Assembly: GCA_946625485.1 (NCBI GenBank)
Contig: CAMOTB010000009.1
Location: 1 to 39,026, forward strand
Length of the DNA: 39,026 bases
DNA from: an uncultured Bacteroidales bacterium
GTDB lineage: Bacteria > Bacteroidota > Bacteroidia > Bacteroidales > UBA932
Direction: 5' to 3'
In this document: positions 16,079 to 24,780 of the stretch, one piece after another
How positions within the stretch are numbered: position 1 is the first letter of the stretch
Layout of the letters: every line of letters starts with the position of its first letter
Notes under the pieces: model-generated
The model's input: only the letters and a program-made list of their open reading frames with translations
Told to the model about the DNA's origin: nothing
Database searches by the model: none
Program-made: the position numbers and the translations under genes

Positions 16079-17074
16079 ATGATTGAAGAACACATCCTGG
16101 ACCAGGCCGTCGCCGATCTTTTCAGCGGCATCTCCTTCCCGCAGGAGCCGTCAGGGCTCTATGATCCCTTGCGATACATGATCGCGATCGGCGGCAAGCG
16201 CCTTCGCCCGAAACTTTGCCTGCTTACCTATTCGCTCTTCCGCGATACGCTGGATGAAACGATCCTGGAGCCCGCAGCCGGGCTGGAGGTGTTCCATACC
16301 TTTACCCTGATTCACGATGACATCATGGACCGCTCCCCGATGCGGCGCGGCTGCGATACCGTCTGGAAGAAATGGAGCGAGGATACCGCCATCCTGTCGG
16401 GTGACGTGATGTGTATCGATTCGTACCGGAGGATCGCCCAGGCGCCGGCTGCCGTGCTCGGACCGGTTCTGGCCCTGTTTACCAGGACGGCGGCCGAAGT
16501 CTGTGAGGGGCAGCAGCTGGACATGGACTTCGAATCCGTTCCGCAGGTGCCAATGGCCGATTACATGAAGATGATCGGGCTCAAGACCGGCGTGCTGATC
16601 GCCTGCGCGGCCCAGATGGGCGCCTTGATCGGCGGGGCCGCCCCGGAGGTTGCGGACCGGCTCTACGAGTATGGCTACCAGATGGGACTGGCCTTCCAGG
16701 TCGCGGACGATTATCTGGATACTTATGGCGATGCCGCCGTCTTCGGCAAGCCAATCGGCGGGGATATCGTCAACAACAAGAAGAGCTGGCTGCTGACCCG
16801 TGCCTTGGAGAAGCTTTCCTGCAAGGAAGCCTTGCTGAAGGCGATGGACCTGCCCGTCGGGACGGCCGACGAACGGGCGGCCAAGATTGCTGCCGTCAGG
16901 GCCATCTACGATGCAGCCGGAGTGGGCGACGACGCCCGCGCCGAAGTCCGCCGCCTGAGCGACTGTGCCCTTGCCGCCATCCGCGGTCTGGATGCGGCGA
17001 CCGGCCATTCCGGCGATGCGGCTTACCGCCGTCTGGCGGACTTCGCCGACCGCCTGGTTTCCCGTGCGAAATAG
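16079..17074 (+). CDS. Trans-isoprenyl (polyprenyl) diphosphate synthase
   Basis: The protein has 331 residues of the all-alpha isoprenoid synthase fold. The first aspartate-rich motif is DDIMD at 80-84 in FTLIHDDIMDRSPMRRG, and the second is DDYLD at 210-214 in GLAFQVADDYLDTYG. The substrate-binding GGKRLRPKL is near 38-46. The enzyme condenses isopentenyl diphosphate with allylic diphosphates, supplying quinone side chains or farnesyl/geranylgeranyl precursors in the cytoplasm. Chain length cannot be read reliably; residues before the first DDxxD (EVFHTFTLIHDD) include Phe72 and Phe75, which may favour a short or medium product. It converges on the TonB receptor with zero gap (TAG abutting TTA). 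Confidence 0.93.
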   Translation: MIEEHILDQAVADLFSGISFPQEPSGLYDPLRYMIAIGGKRLRPKLCLLTYSLFRDTLDETILEPAAGLEVFHTFTLIHDDIMDRSPMRRGCDTVWKKWSEDTAILSGDVMCIDSYRRIAQAPAAVLGPVLALFTRTAAEVCEGQQLDMDFESVPQVPMADYMKMIGLKTGVLIACAAQMGALIGGAAPEVADRLYEYGYQMGLAFQVADDYLDTYGDAAVFGKPIGGDIVNNKKSWLLTRALEKLSCKEALLKAMDLPVGTADERAAKIAAVRAIYDAAGVGDDARAEVRRLSDCALAAIRGLDAATGHSGDAAYRRLADFADRLVSRAK

Positions 17075-18949
17075 TTATTTGGCTGCCACGGACCAGGAGA
17101 GGCCGCCGAGGACGGTGATGCCGGGTTCGGGGAAGCCTTGCATGGTCTCGTAGTCCTGGTTGAGGAGGTTGGCGCCGCGGACGAAGATTTCCAATCCCTT
17201 CGTGATCCGGTAGGAAATCCGGGCTTTCAGGTCGATGTAGTCTTCGGTGACGGGGTCTCCCTTCGAAAGGTCGTTGATGATCAGGCCTCCGATGTACATG
17301 GCGCCGAGGGTGACCGCGAAACGCCCCGGGGTCCAGCTGCCGCCCAGCCACGCCTTATGGACAGGTGCGCCGGCATACAGCTTTCCCATGTGGAGGAAAC
17401 TGTAGTTGGCATTGAAAGAAAGGTTCCGGGCGGCCTTCCAGTCTGCGGCAAACTCTGCACCGGCATTGGCGAAAGCGCCCACGTTCCGGTTCTGGCGGAT
17501 GCCGTCCACTACGTTGACTTCGATGATGTTGGAACCCTTGGTGTAGAAGGCGCTGGCTTCCAGGTTGAGGCGTCCGTCGAGGAAGTGCTGTCCGACGGTG
17601 AGATCGTAGCTCCAGGCTTTTTCGGGCAGGAGAGCTTTATTGGCCACGGCATACATGTAGAGTTCGCGCATGTTGGGCATGCGGAAGCCCTTGGAAGCGC
17701 TCAGCTTGACCGTCGTCCCGGTCGCCGGCGTCCAGGTGGCGCCGAACTGGGGAATCCATTCCAGGCCGTAGGCGCTGTGGCGGTCCAGACGCACTCCCGC
17801 ACTGAAACTGAAGGGGCCGAAACTCTGCTTGTCCAGCAGATAGAGGGCCTGTTCGTTGAGGCACTTGTGGTCGGCGTAGATTTCCGTGACAGGGTTGCGG
17901 TAGGCGTTGCCGCCGTAGTAGAGCAGGTCGAGCCCCGCCGTGAGGGCGTTGCCTTCCCAAGTATCAATCGTCTCGTAGGCGGTCAGGCCGGCGGTGAAGT
18001 CGGTGCCATGGAAGAGATATTCCTGGGCGGGCTTGTCTGCCGTGTGGCCGTCGTTGATGATGTGGTTGCCCCCGTTGAAGAAGAGATCGATGGCGCCGGA
18101 AAAGCGCTCTCCTTTATTCTCAAGGGCGATGCCGGCCATGCCGCGGAGGGTGTGGGCCGTGCCGTCCAGCACCGGGGCGCTGACGGGACCGGGATTCTGG
18201 GAATAAGCATCGGACAGGCTCACGCGCGCCGTGGCTTTCCAGACGTTGGAGAGCTGGTATCCGGCGTTGAGCATCCCGCCGATGGAGTTGAAGGCCGAAT
18301 TGGCTCGATGGCCGGCGGTACGGTCGGCACTGACAGATGCGGTCATGGAGAAACGTCCCTTCTTGTAAAGGTCGGTGATATGGCCTCTCCAGGTCCCGTA
18401 GGATCCTCCCATCAGTCTGATGTCCAGCTCGTTGCCATCGCGGACCGGCTGGCGGGTGATGATGTTGATTGCGCCGCCCATGGCATTGGAGCCGTAGAGG
18501 ACGGAGGCGGCGCCGCGGGATACTTCCACGCGCGCTGCGTTGGCCGCCAGGTATTCGTCGGCGACGGGATGGCCGTAGATGGATTCGAACTGCGGGTGCC
18601 CGTCGATCAGGATGGCGACCCGACCACTGCCGGCGCCGAAGCCGCGGAGCGAAATGGCTCCGGCCGCGCCGTTGGAGACGCCGTATCCCGTGACGCCGCG
18701 CGAAGTGACAAAGAGACCCGGTACCTGTTCCATCAGGGTGGGCATCAGGACGTTCTCGTCGGCGTGCGCGATCGTCTCACGGCCGACGACGCTGATCGGC
18801 GCAGGGACCTGGTCACGGAGCATCGAGACCCGGGTGCCGGTGACGACGGAGGTCCGGAGGGTATCGGTACGGCCGGCCGGATCTTCGTTGCTCGCCCAAA
18901 GAACGGTACACAAGACAAGGCTGCCGGCCAGGAGGAAGAATCTTTTCAT
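17075..18949 (-). CDS. TonB-dependent receptor (BtuB/siderophore-type)
   Basis: The ORF track starts at 19042, but ATG 18949 begins a clean signal peptide (MKRFFLLAGSLVLCTVLWAS), giving 624 residues. A TonB-box-like segment (DTLRTSVVTGTRV) precedes a full plug domain: VPAPISVVGRETI, LMEQVPGLFVTSRGV, ISLRGFGAGSGRVAILIDGHPQ, and VEVSRGAASVLYGSNAMGGAINIIT. A 22-strand-type barrel follows, ending NLLNQDYETMQGFPEPGITVLGGLSWSVAAK. No carboxypeptidase-like N-terminal domain or SusD partner is present, unlike the SusC type. Such receptors import cobalamin, iron chelates or similar. An AraC regulator is divergently transcribed from the same intergenic region and may control it. The ligand is not determined. 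Confidence 0.92.
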   Translation of the reverse strand: MKRFFLLAGSLVLCTVLWASNEDPAGRTDTLRTSVVTGTRVSMLRDQVPAPISVVGRETIAHADENVLMPTLMEQVPGLFVTSRGVTGYGVSNGAAGAISLRGFGAGSGRVAILIDGHPQFESIYGHPVADEYLAANAARVEVSRGAASVLYGSNAMGGAINIITRQPVRDGNELDIRLMGGSYGTWRGHITDLYKKGRFSMTASVSADRTAGHRANSAFNSIGGMLNAGYQLSNVWKATARVSLSDAYSQNPGPVSAPVLDGTAHTLRGMAGIALENKGERFSGAIDLFFNGGNHIINDGHTADKPAQEYLFHGTDFTAGLTAYETIDTWEGNALTAGLDLLYYGGNAYRNPVTEIYADHKCLNEQALYLLDKQSFGPFSFSAGVRLDRHSAYGLEWIPQFGATWTPATGTTVKLSASKGFRMPNMRELYMYAVANKALLPEKAWSYDLTVGQHFLDGRLNLEASAFYTKGSNIIEVNVVDGIRQNRNVGAFANAGAEFAADWKAARNLSFNANYSFLHMGKLYAGAPVHKAWLGGSWTPGRFAVTLGAMYIGGLIINDLSKGDPVTEDYIDLKARISYRITKGLEIFVRGANLLNQDYETMQGFPEPGITVLGGLSWSVAAK

Positions 18950-18999
18950 ACGAATGTCTGTTTTTTTTCGTTTGCAAAGGAACAATCGTTTTCTTGTAT

Positions 19000-19007
19000 T
19001 AATTTTG
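19000..19007 (+). promoter_or_regulatory. -7 promoter box for the AraC-family gene
   Basis: TAATTTTG matches TAnnTTTG and lies 28 bp before the chosen ATG at 19036. A TTTG at 18971-18974 is 25 bp upstream, a little farther than the usual -33 position. The opposite strand has only an imperfect box (TTCCTTTG, 18974-18981) for the divergent receptor, which could reflect activator dependence. Confidence 0.5.
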
Positions 19008-19035
19008 CCGTACGTGCCAATTTGTTTTGCTGAAA

Positions 19036-19917
19036 ATGCCAATGTATCAAAATTCGCGGGTCCTGGAGTACCATGGCATCTCCTTCTCCTGCATCCATGA
19101 CGAAACGCTCAGGGAGGCCTTCGCGCTGAAAGACCATGCCTTGATCCACCTGATCGGCGGAACGCTGGAGATCTCCGTCCCGGAGCGCACGATCCGCTTG
19201 TCTCCCGGCGAATGCATCTTCGTCCGGAAGGATTGCAACGTTTCCCTCGCCAAGTCCTGCGGTTCGGGCGGAGAACCCTACAAGGCCGTGACGATGATCT
19301 TCGAGCGGAGTTTCCTGCTCTCCTTCTATCGCCGTTCGCGTCCCGAGATCGTGCCGGTTCGTGCCGTCCGAGCCGACAGTCCGCTGCGCAAGATCCCCGG
19401 ACGGCCGGATGTGACCGGACTGTTCCAGTCCCTGCTGCCGTATTTCTGGTCGGACGAACGGCCGGACCGGGAATGGGCGGACATGAAAAAGACGGAAGGC
19501 CTTCGCTGCCTACTCAAGACCGACCCCAATATCTACGCCTCGCTCTTCGACTTCACGAGCCGATGGAAGATCGACCTGAAGGAATTCATGGAAGAAAACT
19601 TCGTACTGGATCTGCCGCTGTCCGACTTTGCCAACTATACCGGACGGAGCCTGTCGGCCTTCAACCGGGATTTCCGGAGCATTTTCGGCCTTTCTCCCGA
19701 GAAATGGCTGATCCGCAAGCGCCTCGACCTGGCCCGGGAACTGCTCCGCAGCGGATCGGAACGGGTGCAGGATGTGATGGCGGATGCCGGCTTCGGCAAC
19801 CTGTCCTACTTCTCCCGTGCCTACAAGGAAGCTTTCGGTCATCCGCCCAGCGAAGAGAAAAGGGCCCCGGAACACCAAAAAAATGAAGAAGGGGAGCGGG
19901 AAAGAAGAAAAAGTTGA
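19036..19917 (+). CDS. AraC-family transcriptional regulator
   Basis: The track start at 19027 is a TTG; ATG 19036 or ATG 19042 is more likely, giving about 293 residues. The N-terminal part (ALIHLIGGTLEISVPERTIRLSPGECIFVRKDCNVSLAK, about 30-75) resembles a small cupin-type sensor domain. The C-terminal part holds two helix-turn-helix motifs: LPLSDFANYTGRSLSAFNRDFRSIFGLSPEKWLIRKRLDLA, then VQDVMADAGFGNLSYFSRAYKEAFGHPPSE, the classic AraC signature. The tail after this is charged and low-complexity (EKRAPEHQKNEEGERERRKS). It is divergent from the TonB receptor, so it is a good candidate to activate that gene in response to its ligand. The target is inferred from position only. Confidence 0.9.
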   Translation: MPMYQNSRVLEYHGISFSCIHDETLREAFALKDHALIHLIGGTLEISVPERTIRLSPGECIFVRKDCNVSLAKSCGSGGEPYKAVTMIFERSFLLSFYRRSRPEIVPVRAVRADSPLRKIPGRPDVTGLFQSLLPYFWSDERPDREWADMKKTEGLRCLLKTDPNIYASLFDFTSRWKIDLKEFMEENFVLDLPLSDFANYTGRSLSAFNRDFRSIFGLSPEKWLIRKRLDLARELLRSGSERVQDVMADAGFGNLSYFSRAYKEAFGHPPSEEKRAPEHQKNEEGERERRKS

Positions 19918-19956
19918 AAATAAGTTATTATATTTAACGAATAAAATCTAATACCT

Positions 19957-22197
19957 ATGGCCAACAATACCTATGATTGGAAGTACGTCTCTCTCGGAGG
20001 CGTCACCCGGGTCCAGATCGCCAACGGCGAGGATATTGCCCATCTGGGCGAATTGGACCAGAAGAAATGGACCGTCTTGAGCTGCCCGGTCAAGGGCCTG
20101 GAGTTCGACGAGAAAACCCTCTCGATGATCGATACGGACGCGGACGGCAAGATCCGTGTCGGCGAGATTGTCGCAGCCGCCGAGTGGCTGACCTCCGTTC
20201 TGAAGGACAAGGATGCCATCCTCAAGGGTGAGGATACGATCCCGCTTGCCCAGATCAACACCGAGTGCGAGGCCGGCAAGAAACTCTATGATTCCGCCCG
20301 TCAGATCCTGGCCAACCTCGGTCTCGAGAAGGACAGCATTTCCGTCGCGGATACTTCCGACAGCGTGGCCATTTTTGCCAAGACCAAACTCAACGGCGAC
20401 GGCATCGTGACTCCCGCTTCCACCGATGATGAGGATCTGAAGAAGACGATCGAGACCATCGTCAGCACCGTAGGCTCCCAGACCGACCGCAGCGGCGAGC
20501 CGGGTGTCGATGCCGAACTGGTGGAGAAATTCTATGCGGCTCTCGCCGACTATGCCGCCTGGCTGGATGCCGCCGAGGCCGACCTGGATGCCGTAAGGCC
20601 TTATGGGGATGATACTTCCGCGGCCCTGGACGCCGTCAATGCCGTGAAGGACAAGGTTGCCGACTACTTCATGCGCTGCAAGCTCATCAACTTCGACGCC
20701 GCCGTTTCCGAAGCGCTGGATGTCTCCGTGGAGAAGGTCAGCGCCATCAGCGGAACCGACCTGGTCGCCAATGAGGCGGAGATCGCCACCTACCCGCTGG
20801 CCCGTCCCGAGAAGGATCCCATTCTCCCCTTGAATGCCCTCAATCCGGCCTGGCAGGGCGCTTTCGAGACCCTCAAGTCCCTGGTCCTGGACAAGGACTT
20901 CCCGGGCAAGGACAGCCTCTCCGAGGCGGAGTGGAAGACGGTCCTTGCGAAGTTCACCCCCTATACCAACTGGATGGATGCCAAGAAGGGTTCCGAGGTG
21001 GAGCCGCTGGGCGCCGAATGCATCCGCGCCCTGCTTGCCGCGGACAAGAAGGAAGCCCTGCTCGCCCTCATCGCCGAGGACAGGGCCCTCGAAGAGGAGG
21101 CGGCCGGGATCGATGCCGTGGACAAGCTCACGCACCTAAACCGCGACTTCTACCGCCTGCTTCGCAACTATGTCAATTTCAGTGAGTATTATTCCCGTGA
21201 CGGAGAGCCTTCGGCCATCTTTGAGGTCGGCAAGCTCTATATCGACGAGCGCTGCTGCAACTTCTGCGTCAAGGTGGAGGATATGGGCAAACAGGGCGAC
21301 ATGGCCGGTTTGAGCAACATGTTCCTGATCTATTGCACCTGCACGCAGAAAGCGACGGGAAAGACCATGGACATCGTGGCGGCGATGACTGCCGGCGACA
21401 CCGACGACCTGCGCCCCGGCAAGAACGCCCTCTTCTATGACCGCAGCGGACTTGACTGGGATGCCGTCGTGACCAAGGTCGTGGACAACCCGATCAGCAT
21501 CAAGAAGGCTTTCTGGAGCCCCTACCGCAAGCTGGCGAAGTTCGTCTCTGACAAGATTGACAAGAATGCGGCTGACAAGGACACCGCCGCCGTCGCCAAG
21601 CTGCAGACCAATGCCGATGCCGGCGTACCGGCCGCTCCGGCCGCCGCCAAGCAGCCTTTCGACATTGCCAAGTTCGCCGGCATCTTCGCCGCCATCGGCA
21701 TGGCCATCGGTGCCGTGGGCGTCGCTTTGGCTGCCCTCTTCCGCGGTCTCTTCGCCCTCAAGTGGTGGCAGCTGCTGCTGGTGATCGTCGCGATCATGCT
21801 GATCATCTCCGGCCCGGCCTGCTTCATCGCCTGGCGCAAGCTCCGCCGCCGCAACCTGGGTCCCGTGCTCAACGCCAACGGCTGGGCTGTCAACTCCAAG
21901 ATCCTGATCAACATCCTCTTCGGCAAGACGCTCACGAGCGTGGCGAAGTATCCGGTCGTCAAGGGCAACGATCCGTATGTCAAGAAGATCCCCGTCTGGC
22001 GCAAGATCCTGCGCTGGCTGATCGCCTTGCTGATCGTCGCTTTCGGATGCCTGTATTTCACCGACAACCTCGGTTGCATCGGGCTGCCGCGCCACAAGGC
22101 ACAGGCCGAAGAAGTCGTCGAGGCTCCGGAAACGGTCGTAGAGGAAGCGGCTCAGCCCGCTCCCGAAGCCGCGCCGGCTGAAACCCCGGCCGAGTAA
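19957..22197 (+). CDS. EF-hand-containing membrane protein of unknown function
   Basis: The protein has 746 residues and no obvious signal peptide. Residues 59-70, DTDADGKIRVGE, form a textbook EF-hand loop (Asp at 1, 3 and 5, Gly at 6, Ile at 8, Glu at 12). A second, degenerate loop KLNGDGIVTPAS lies near 146-157, lacking the first Asp. The middle, about 170-560, is mostly helical and acidic. Three hydrophobic stretches follow near 571-593, 602-625 and 685-707, with a basic segment after the second (AWRKLRRRN). The tail is Glu/Ala/Pro-rich. This suggests a large cytoplasmic, possibly calcium-responsive domain anchored to the inner membrane. I do not recognise a named family. The uracil permease gene follows 39 bp downstream. 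Confidence 0.8.
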   Translation: MANNTYDWKYVSLGGVTRVQIANGEDIAHLGELDQKKWTVLSCPVKGLEFDEKTLSMIDTDADGKIRVGEIVAAAEWLTSVLKDKDAILKGEDTIPLAQINTECEAGKKLYDSARQILANLGLEKDSISVADTSDSVAIFAKTKLNGDGIVTPASTDDEDLKKTIETIVSTVGSQTDRSGEPGVDAELVEKFYAALADYAAWLDAAEADLDAVRPYGDDTSAALDAVNAVKDKVADYFMRCKLINFDAAVSEALDVSVEKVSAISGTDLVANEAEIATYPLARPEKDPILPLNALNPAWQGAFETLKSLVLDKDFPGKDSLSEAEWKTVLAKFTPYTNWMDAKKGSEVEPLGAECIRALLAADKKEALLALIAEDRALEEEAAGIDAVDKLTHLNRDFYRLLRNYVNFSEYYSRDGEPSAIFEVGKLYIDERCCNFCVKVEDMGKQGDMAGLSNMFLIYCTCTQKATGKTMDIVAAMTAGDTDDLRPGKNALFYDRSGLDWDAVVTKVVDNPISIKKAFWSPYRKLAKFVSDKIDKNAADKDTAAVAKLQTNADAGVPAAPAAAKQPFDIAKFAGIFAAIGMAIGAVGVALAALFRGLFALKWWQLLLVIVAIMLIISGPACFIAWRKLRRRNLGPVLNANGWAVNSKILINILFGKTLTSVAKYPVVKGNDPYVKKIPVWRKILRWLIALLIVAFGCLYFTDNLGCIGLPRHKAQAEEVVEAPETVVEEAAQPAPEAAPAETPAE

Positions 22198-22236
22198 AGC
22201 GAAACAGAACGTAACTAAAAACCAATACTTCACATT

Positions 22237-23574
22237 ATGGCACAAGGTATTTATGATGCCCGTCAGTTAGGCGGCGGCAAAATGACGGTTCTCGGCCTCC
22301 AGCACATGTTCGCCATGTTCGGAGCGACGGTCCTCGTCCCTGCGATTACCGGTTTGTCCGTTTCGGCGACGCTCCTGTTCGCCGGCCTGGGAACCCTCTT
22401 GTTCCACTGGATCACGAAATTCAAGGTCCCGGCCTTCCTCGGTTCATCCTTTGCCTTCCTCGGCGGTTACGCCGCCGTGGTGGAAATGGGTGCCAAGTCG
22501 GGTCTCACGGCGGCTCAGGCCCTGCCTTACGCCTGTCTGGGCGTGTTCTGCGCGGGCCTGCTGTATTTCGTGCTGGCCGGCCTGATCAAAGCTTTCGGGA
22601 TCAAGAAGGTGATGCGTTTCTTCCCGCCCGTGGTGACAGGTCCGATCATCATCGCCATCGGTCTGACCCTGTCCGGGAGCGCCATTTCCAATTGCAACGC
22701 CAACTGGTGGGTGGCCCTCGTCGCCATCGCGACCGTGATCATCTGCAACATCTGGGGCAAGGGCATGATCAAGATCGTCCCGATCCTGCTGGGTGTCGTG
22801 GTGTCTTATGTGTTCGCCGCCATCCTGGGCGACGTTGACTTCTCCGCCGTGCGTGACGCGGCTTGGATCGGCCTGCCCTTCAAGGGTGAAGATACGGTCC
22901 TGGCCGTATTCAAGGGCTCCAACTCCGCGCTGGTCTGGGGTTCTATCTTCACGATCATGCCGATCGCCCTGGCCACGATGGTCGAGCATATCGGTGATAT
23001 CTGCGCCATCTCTTCCACGACGGGGATCAATTACCTGGAGAATCCGGGCCTGCACCGCACCCTGATGGGTGACGGCGCCGCCACGATGCTCGCTTCGCTC
23101 TTCGGCGCTCCGGCCAATACGACTTATGGCGAAAATACCGGCGTGCTGAACCTGACCAAGGTGTATGATCCCCGCGTGATCCGCATTGCGGCCGCTTTCG
23201 CGATCCTGTTCAGTTTCAGCCCGAAATTCGCGGCGATCGTGAGTTCGATGCCGGCCGCCACGATCGGCGGTATCTCCCTGATCCTCTATGGTATGATTTC
23301 CGCTGTCGGTGTGCGTAATGTCGTGGAGAACCGTGTGGACTTCACCAATTCGCGCAACGTGATCGTCGCCGCCCTGATCCTGGTGCTTGCCATCGGTATC
23401 AAGTACGGCGCCGGCGATGCGATTTCGATCGGTTTCACCAGCCTCAGCGGCCTGGCTGTCGCAGCGCTGGTCGGTATTATCCTCAATGCCATCCTGCCTG
23501 GCAAGGACTATGAGTTCGGCAAGATCCAGGAGGGCGACAAGGCCGTCAATTTCGGCGACCCTGACCACAAATAA
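22237..23574 (+). CDS. uraA: Uracil/xanthine permease (NCS2 family)
   Basis: The protein has 445 residues and is a polytopic inner-membrane nucleobase transporter. The N-terminus GGKMTVLGLQHMFAMFGATVLVPAITGLSVSATLLFAGLGTLLFHW is typical of UraA-like NCS2 carriers. The carrier signature region NTTYGENTGVLNLTKVYDPRVIRIAA (near 285-315) includes the Glu expected to bind the base. HIGDICAISSTTG near 250 is the other substrate-helix region. It probably imports uracil by proton symport. Xanthine or another base cannot be excluded, but NTTYGENTG is closer to the uracil branch. The stop is 3 bp before the serine palmitoyltransferase ATG, so cotranscription is likely even though the functions differ. 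Confidence 0.9.
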   Translation: MAQGIYDARQLGGGKMTVLGLQHMFAMFGATVLVPAITGLSVSATLLFAGLGTLLFHWITKFKVPAFLGSSFAFLGGYAAVVEMGAKSGLTAAQALPYACLGVFCAGLLYFVLAGLIKAFGIKKVMRFFPPVVTGPIIIAIGLTLSGSAISNCNANWWVALVAIATVIICNIWGKGMIKIVPILLGVVVSYVFAAILGDVDFSAVRDAAWIGLPFKGEDTVLAVFKGSNSALVWGSIFTIMPIALATMVEHIGDICAISSTTGINYLENPGLHRTLMGDGAATMLASLFGAPANTTYGENTGVLNLTKVYDPRVIRIAAAFAILFSFSPKFAAIVSSMPAATIGGISLILYGMISAVGVRNVVENRVDFTNSRNVIVAALILVLAIGIKYGAGDAISIGFTSLSGLAVAALVGIILNAILPGKDYEFGKIQEGDKAVNFGDPDHK

Positions 23575-23577
23575 AGA

Positions 23578-24774
23578 ATGAAAAATATTACGTTGAAAGA
23601 TCAATGCGCCCGCTACACCCTTGCGGATGAGGTGCGGGCGCAAGGGATCTACCCCTATTACCGTCCGATCTCTTCCGGACAAGACCCGGTCGTGAAGATG
23701 GCGGACGGGCGGGAGGTGCTGATGTTCGGGTCCAATTCCTATCTGGGCCTGTCGGACGATCCGCGCCTCAAGGAAGCTGCGATCAAAGCCATCGAAAAAT
23801 ACGGCACCAGCTGCTCGGGCAGCCGTTTCCTGAACGGCACCCTGGACCTTCACGAAGAATTGGAGGCCAAACTGGCCCGTTTCGTCGGAAAGGAGGAGGC
23901 GGTTACGTACAGCACCGGATTCCAGGTCAACCTGGGTGTGGTGAGTTGTCTGTCGCCCCGGGGAAGCTTTGTCTTCCTGGATGCCCTGGATCACGCCTGC
24001 ATCATTGACGGCAGCCGCCTGGGATTCGGGGATGTCCGGAAATTCCCCCACAATGACATGACGGTGTTGGAGCGTCGTCTCCGGGCGACACCGCGCTCGG
24101 CGCAGAAGCTGATCGTCGTGGACGGCGTCTATTCGATGGAAGGCGATATCGCTCCGCTGCCGCAGATCGTGGAACTGTGTGAAAAGTACAATGCCTCGGT
24201 CATGGTGGATGATGCGCACGCGCTGGGTGTCATCGGCGTGAACGGATCGGGAACGGCCAGCTACTATGGCCTGACGGACAAGACCGACCTGATCATGGGC
24301 ACTTTCTCCAAGAGTTTCGGCTCGCTGGGCGGCTTCATCGCCGGAGACCATACGGTGATCGATTTTATCAAGCACAACTCCCGTTCGCTGATTTTCAGCG
24401 CTTCGATGACGCCAGCCGCCGTCGCGGCGGCTTCCACGGCGCTGGACATCATGATCAACGAACCGGAGCGCCGCGAGCATCTGTGGATGGTCACGCGCCA
24501 TGCGCAGGACGCTTTCCGCGCAGCCGGATTCGATATCGGGCATACCCAGTCGCCGATCATTCCGCTCTTCGTGCGGGATACGGTTAAGGCGATGACGGTG
24601 GTCCGGGAGGCCTACGAGCAGGGTGTTTTCATCACGCCCGTGATCGCGCCGGCCGTCCCGGAGTCGGATGTACTGATCCGCTTCGCCCTGATGGCAACCC
24701 ACACGAAGGAACAGGTGGACCATGCTGTGGAGGTGCTGACGGGTATATTCAAGAATCTGGGTATTATCGCCTGA
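23578..24774 (+). CDS. spt: Serine palmitoyltransferase (alpha-oxoamine synthase family)
   Basis: The protein has 398 residues and is a PLP enzyme of fold type I. It has His139 in LDHACIIDGSRLGF (stacks on PLP in the family), Asp211 in MVDDAHALGVIG, and Lys245 in MGTFSKSFGSLGGF as the Schiff-base lysine. The stretches YGTSCSGSRFLNGTLDLHEELE, SPIIPLFVRDT and FALMATHTKEQVDHAVE closely follow my recollection of Bacteroides SPT, which makes 3-ketodihydrosphingosine from serine and palmitoyl-CoA. The same fold includes 8-amino-7-oxononanoate synthase and 2-amino-3-ketobutyrate ligase, so those remain alternatives. The short-chain dehydrogenase 6 bp downstream supports a sphingolipid role. It acts at the cytoplasmic face. 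Confidence 0.85.
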   Translation: MKNITLKDQCARYTLADEVRAQGIYPYYRPISSGQDPVVKMADGREVLMFGSNSYLGLSDDPRLKEAAIKAIEKYGTSCSGSRFLNGTLDLHEELEAKLARFVGKEEAVTYSTGFQVNLGVVSCLSPRGSFVFLDALDHACIIDGSRLGFGDVRKFPHNDMTVLERRLRATPRSAQKLIVVDGVYSMEGDIAPLPQIVELCEKYNASVMVDDAHALGVIGVNGSGTASYYGLTDKTDLIMGTFSKSFGSLGGFIAGDHTVIDFIKHNSRSLIFSASMTPAAVAAASTALDIMINEPERREHLWMVTRHAQDAFRAAGFDIGHTQSPIIPLFVRDTVKAMTVVREAYEQGVFITPVIAPAVPESDVLIRFALMATHTKEQVDHAVEVLTGIFKNLGIIA

Positions 24775-24780
24775 CGCGTT

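Noticed and set aside
16025-16093. N-terminal extension of RsgA (MFFNHGTKDYFYK...)
   Set aside because: It runs through the promoter box and into the divergent gene's start, and RsgA proteins begin close to the OB-fold as MESSGTATV does.
18950-19042. N-terminal extension of the TonB receptor (MAFSAKQIGTYGK...)
   Set aside because: It would bury the signal peptide 31 residues inside the protein and overlap the AraC start. ATG 18949 gives a clean export signal.
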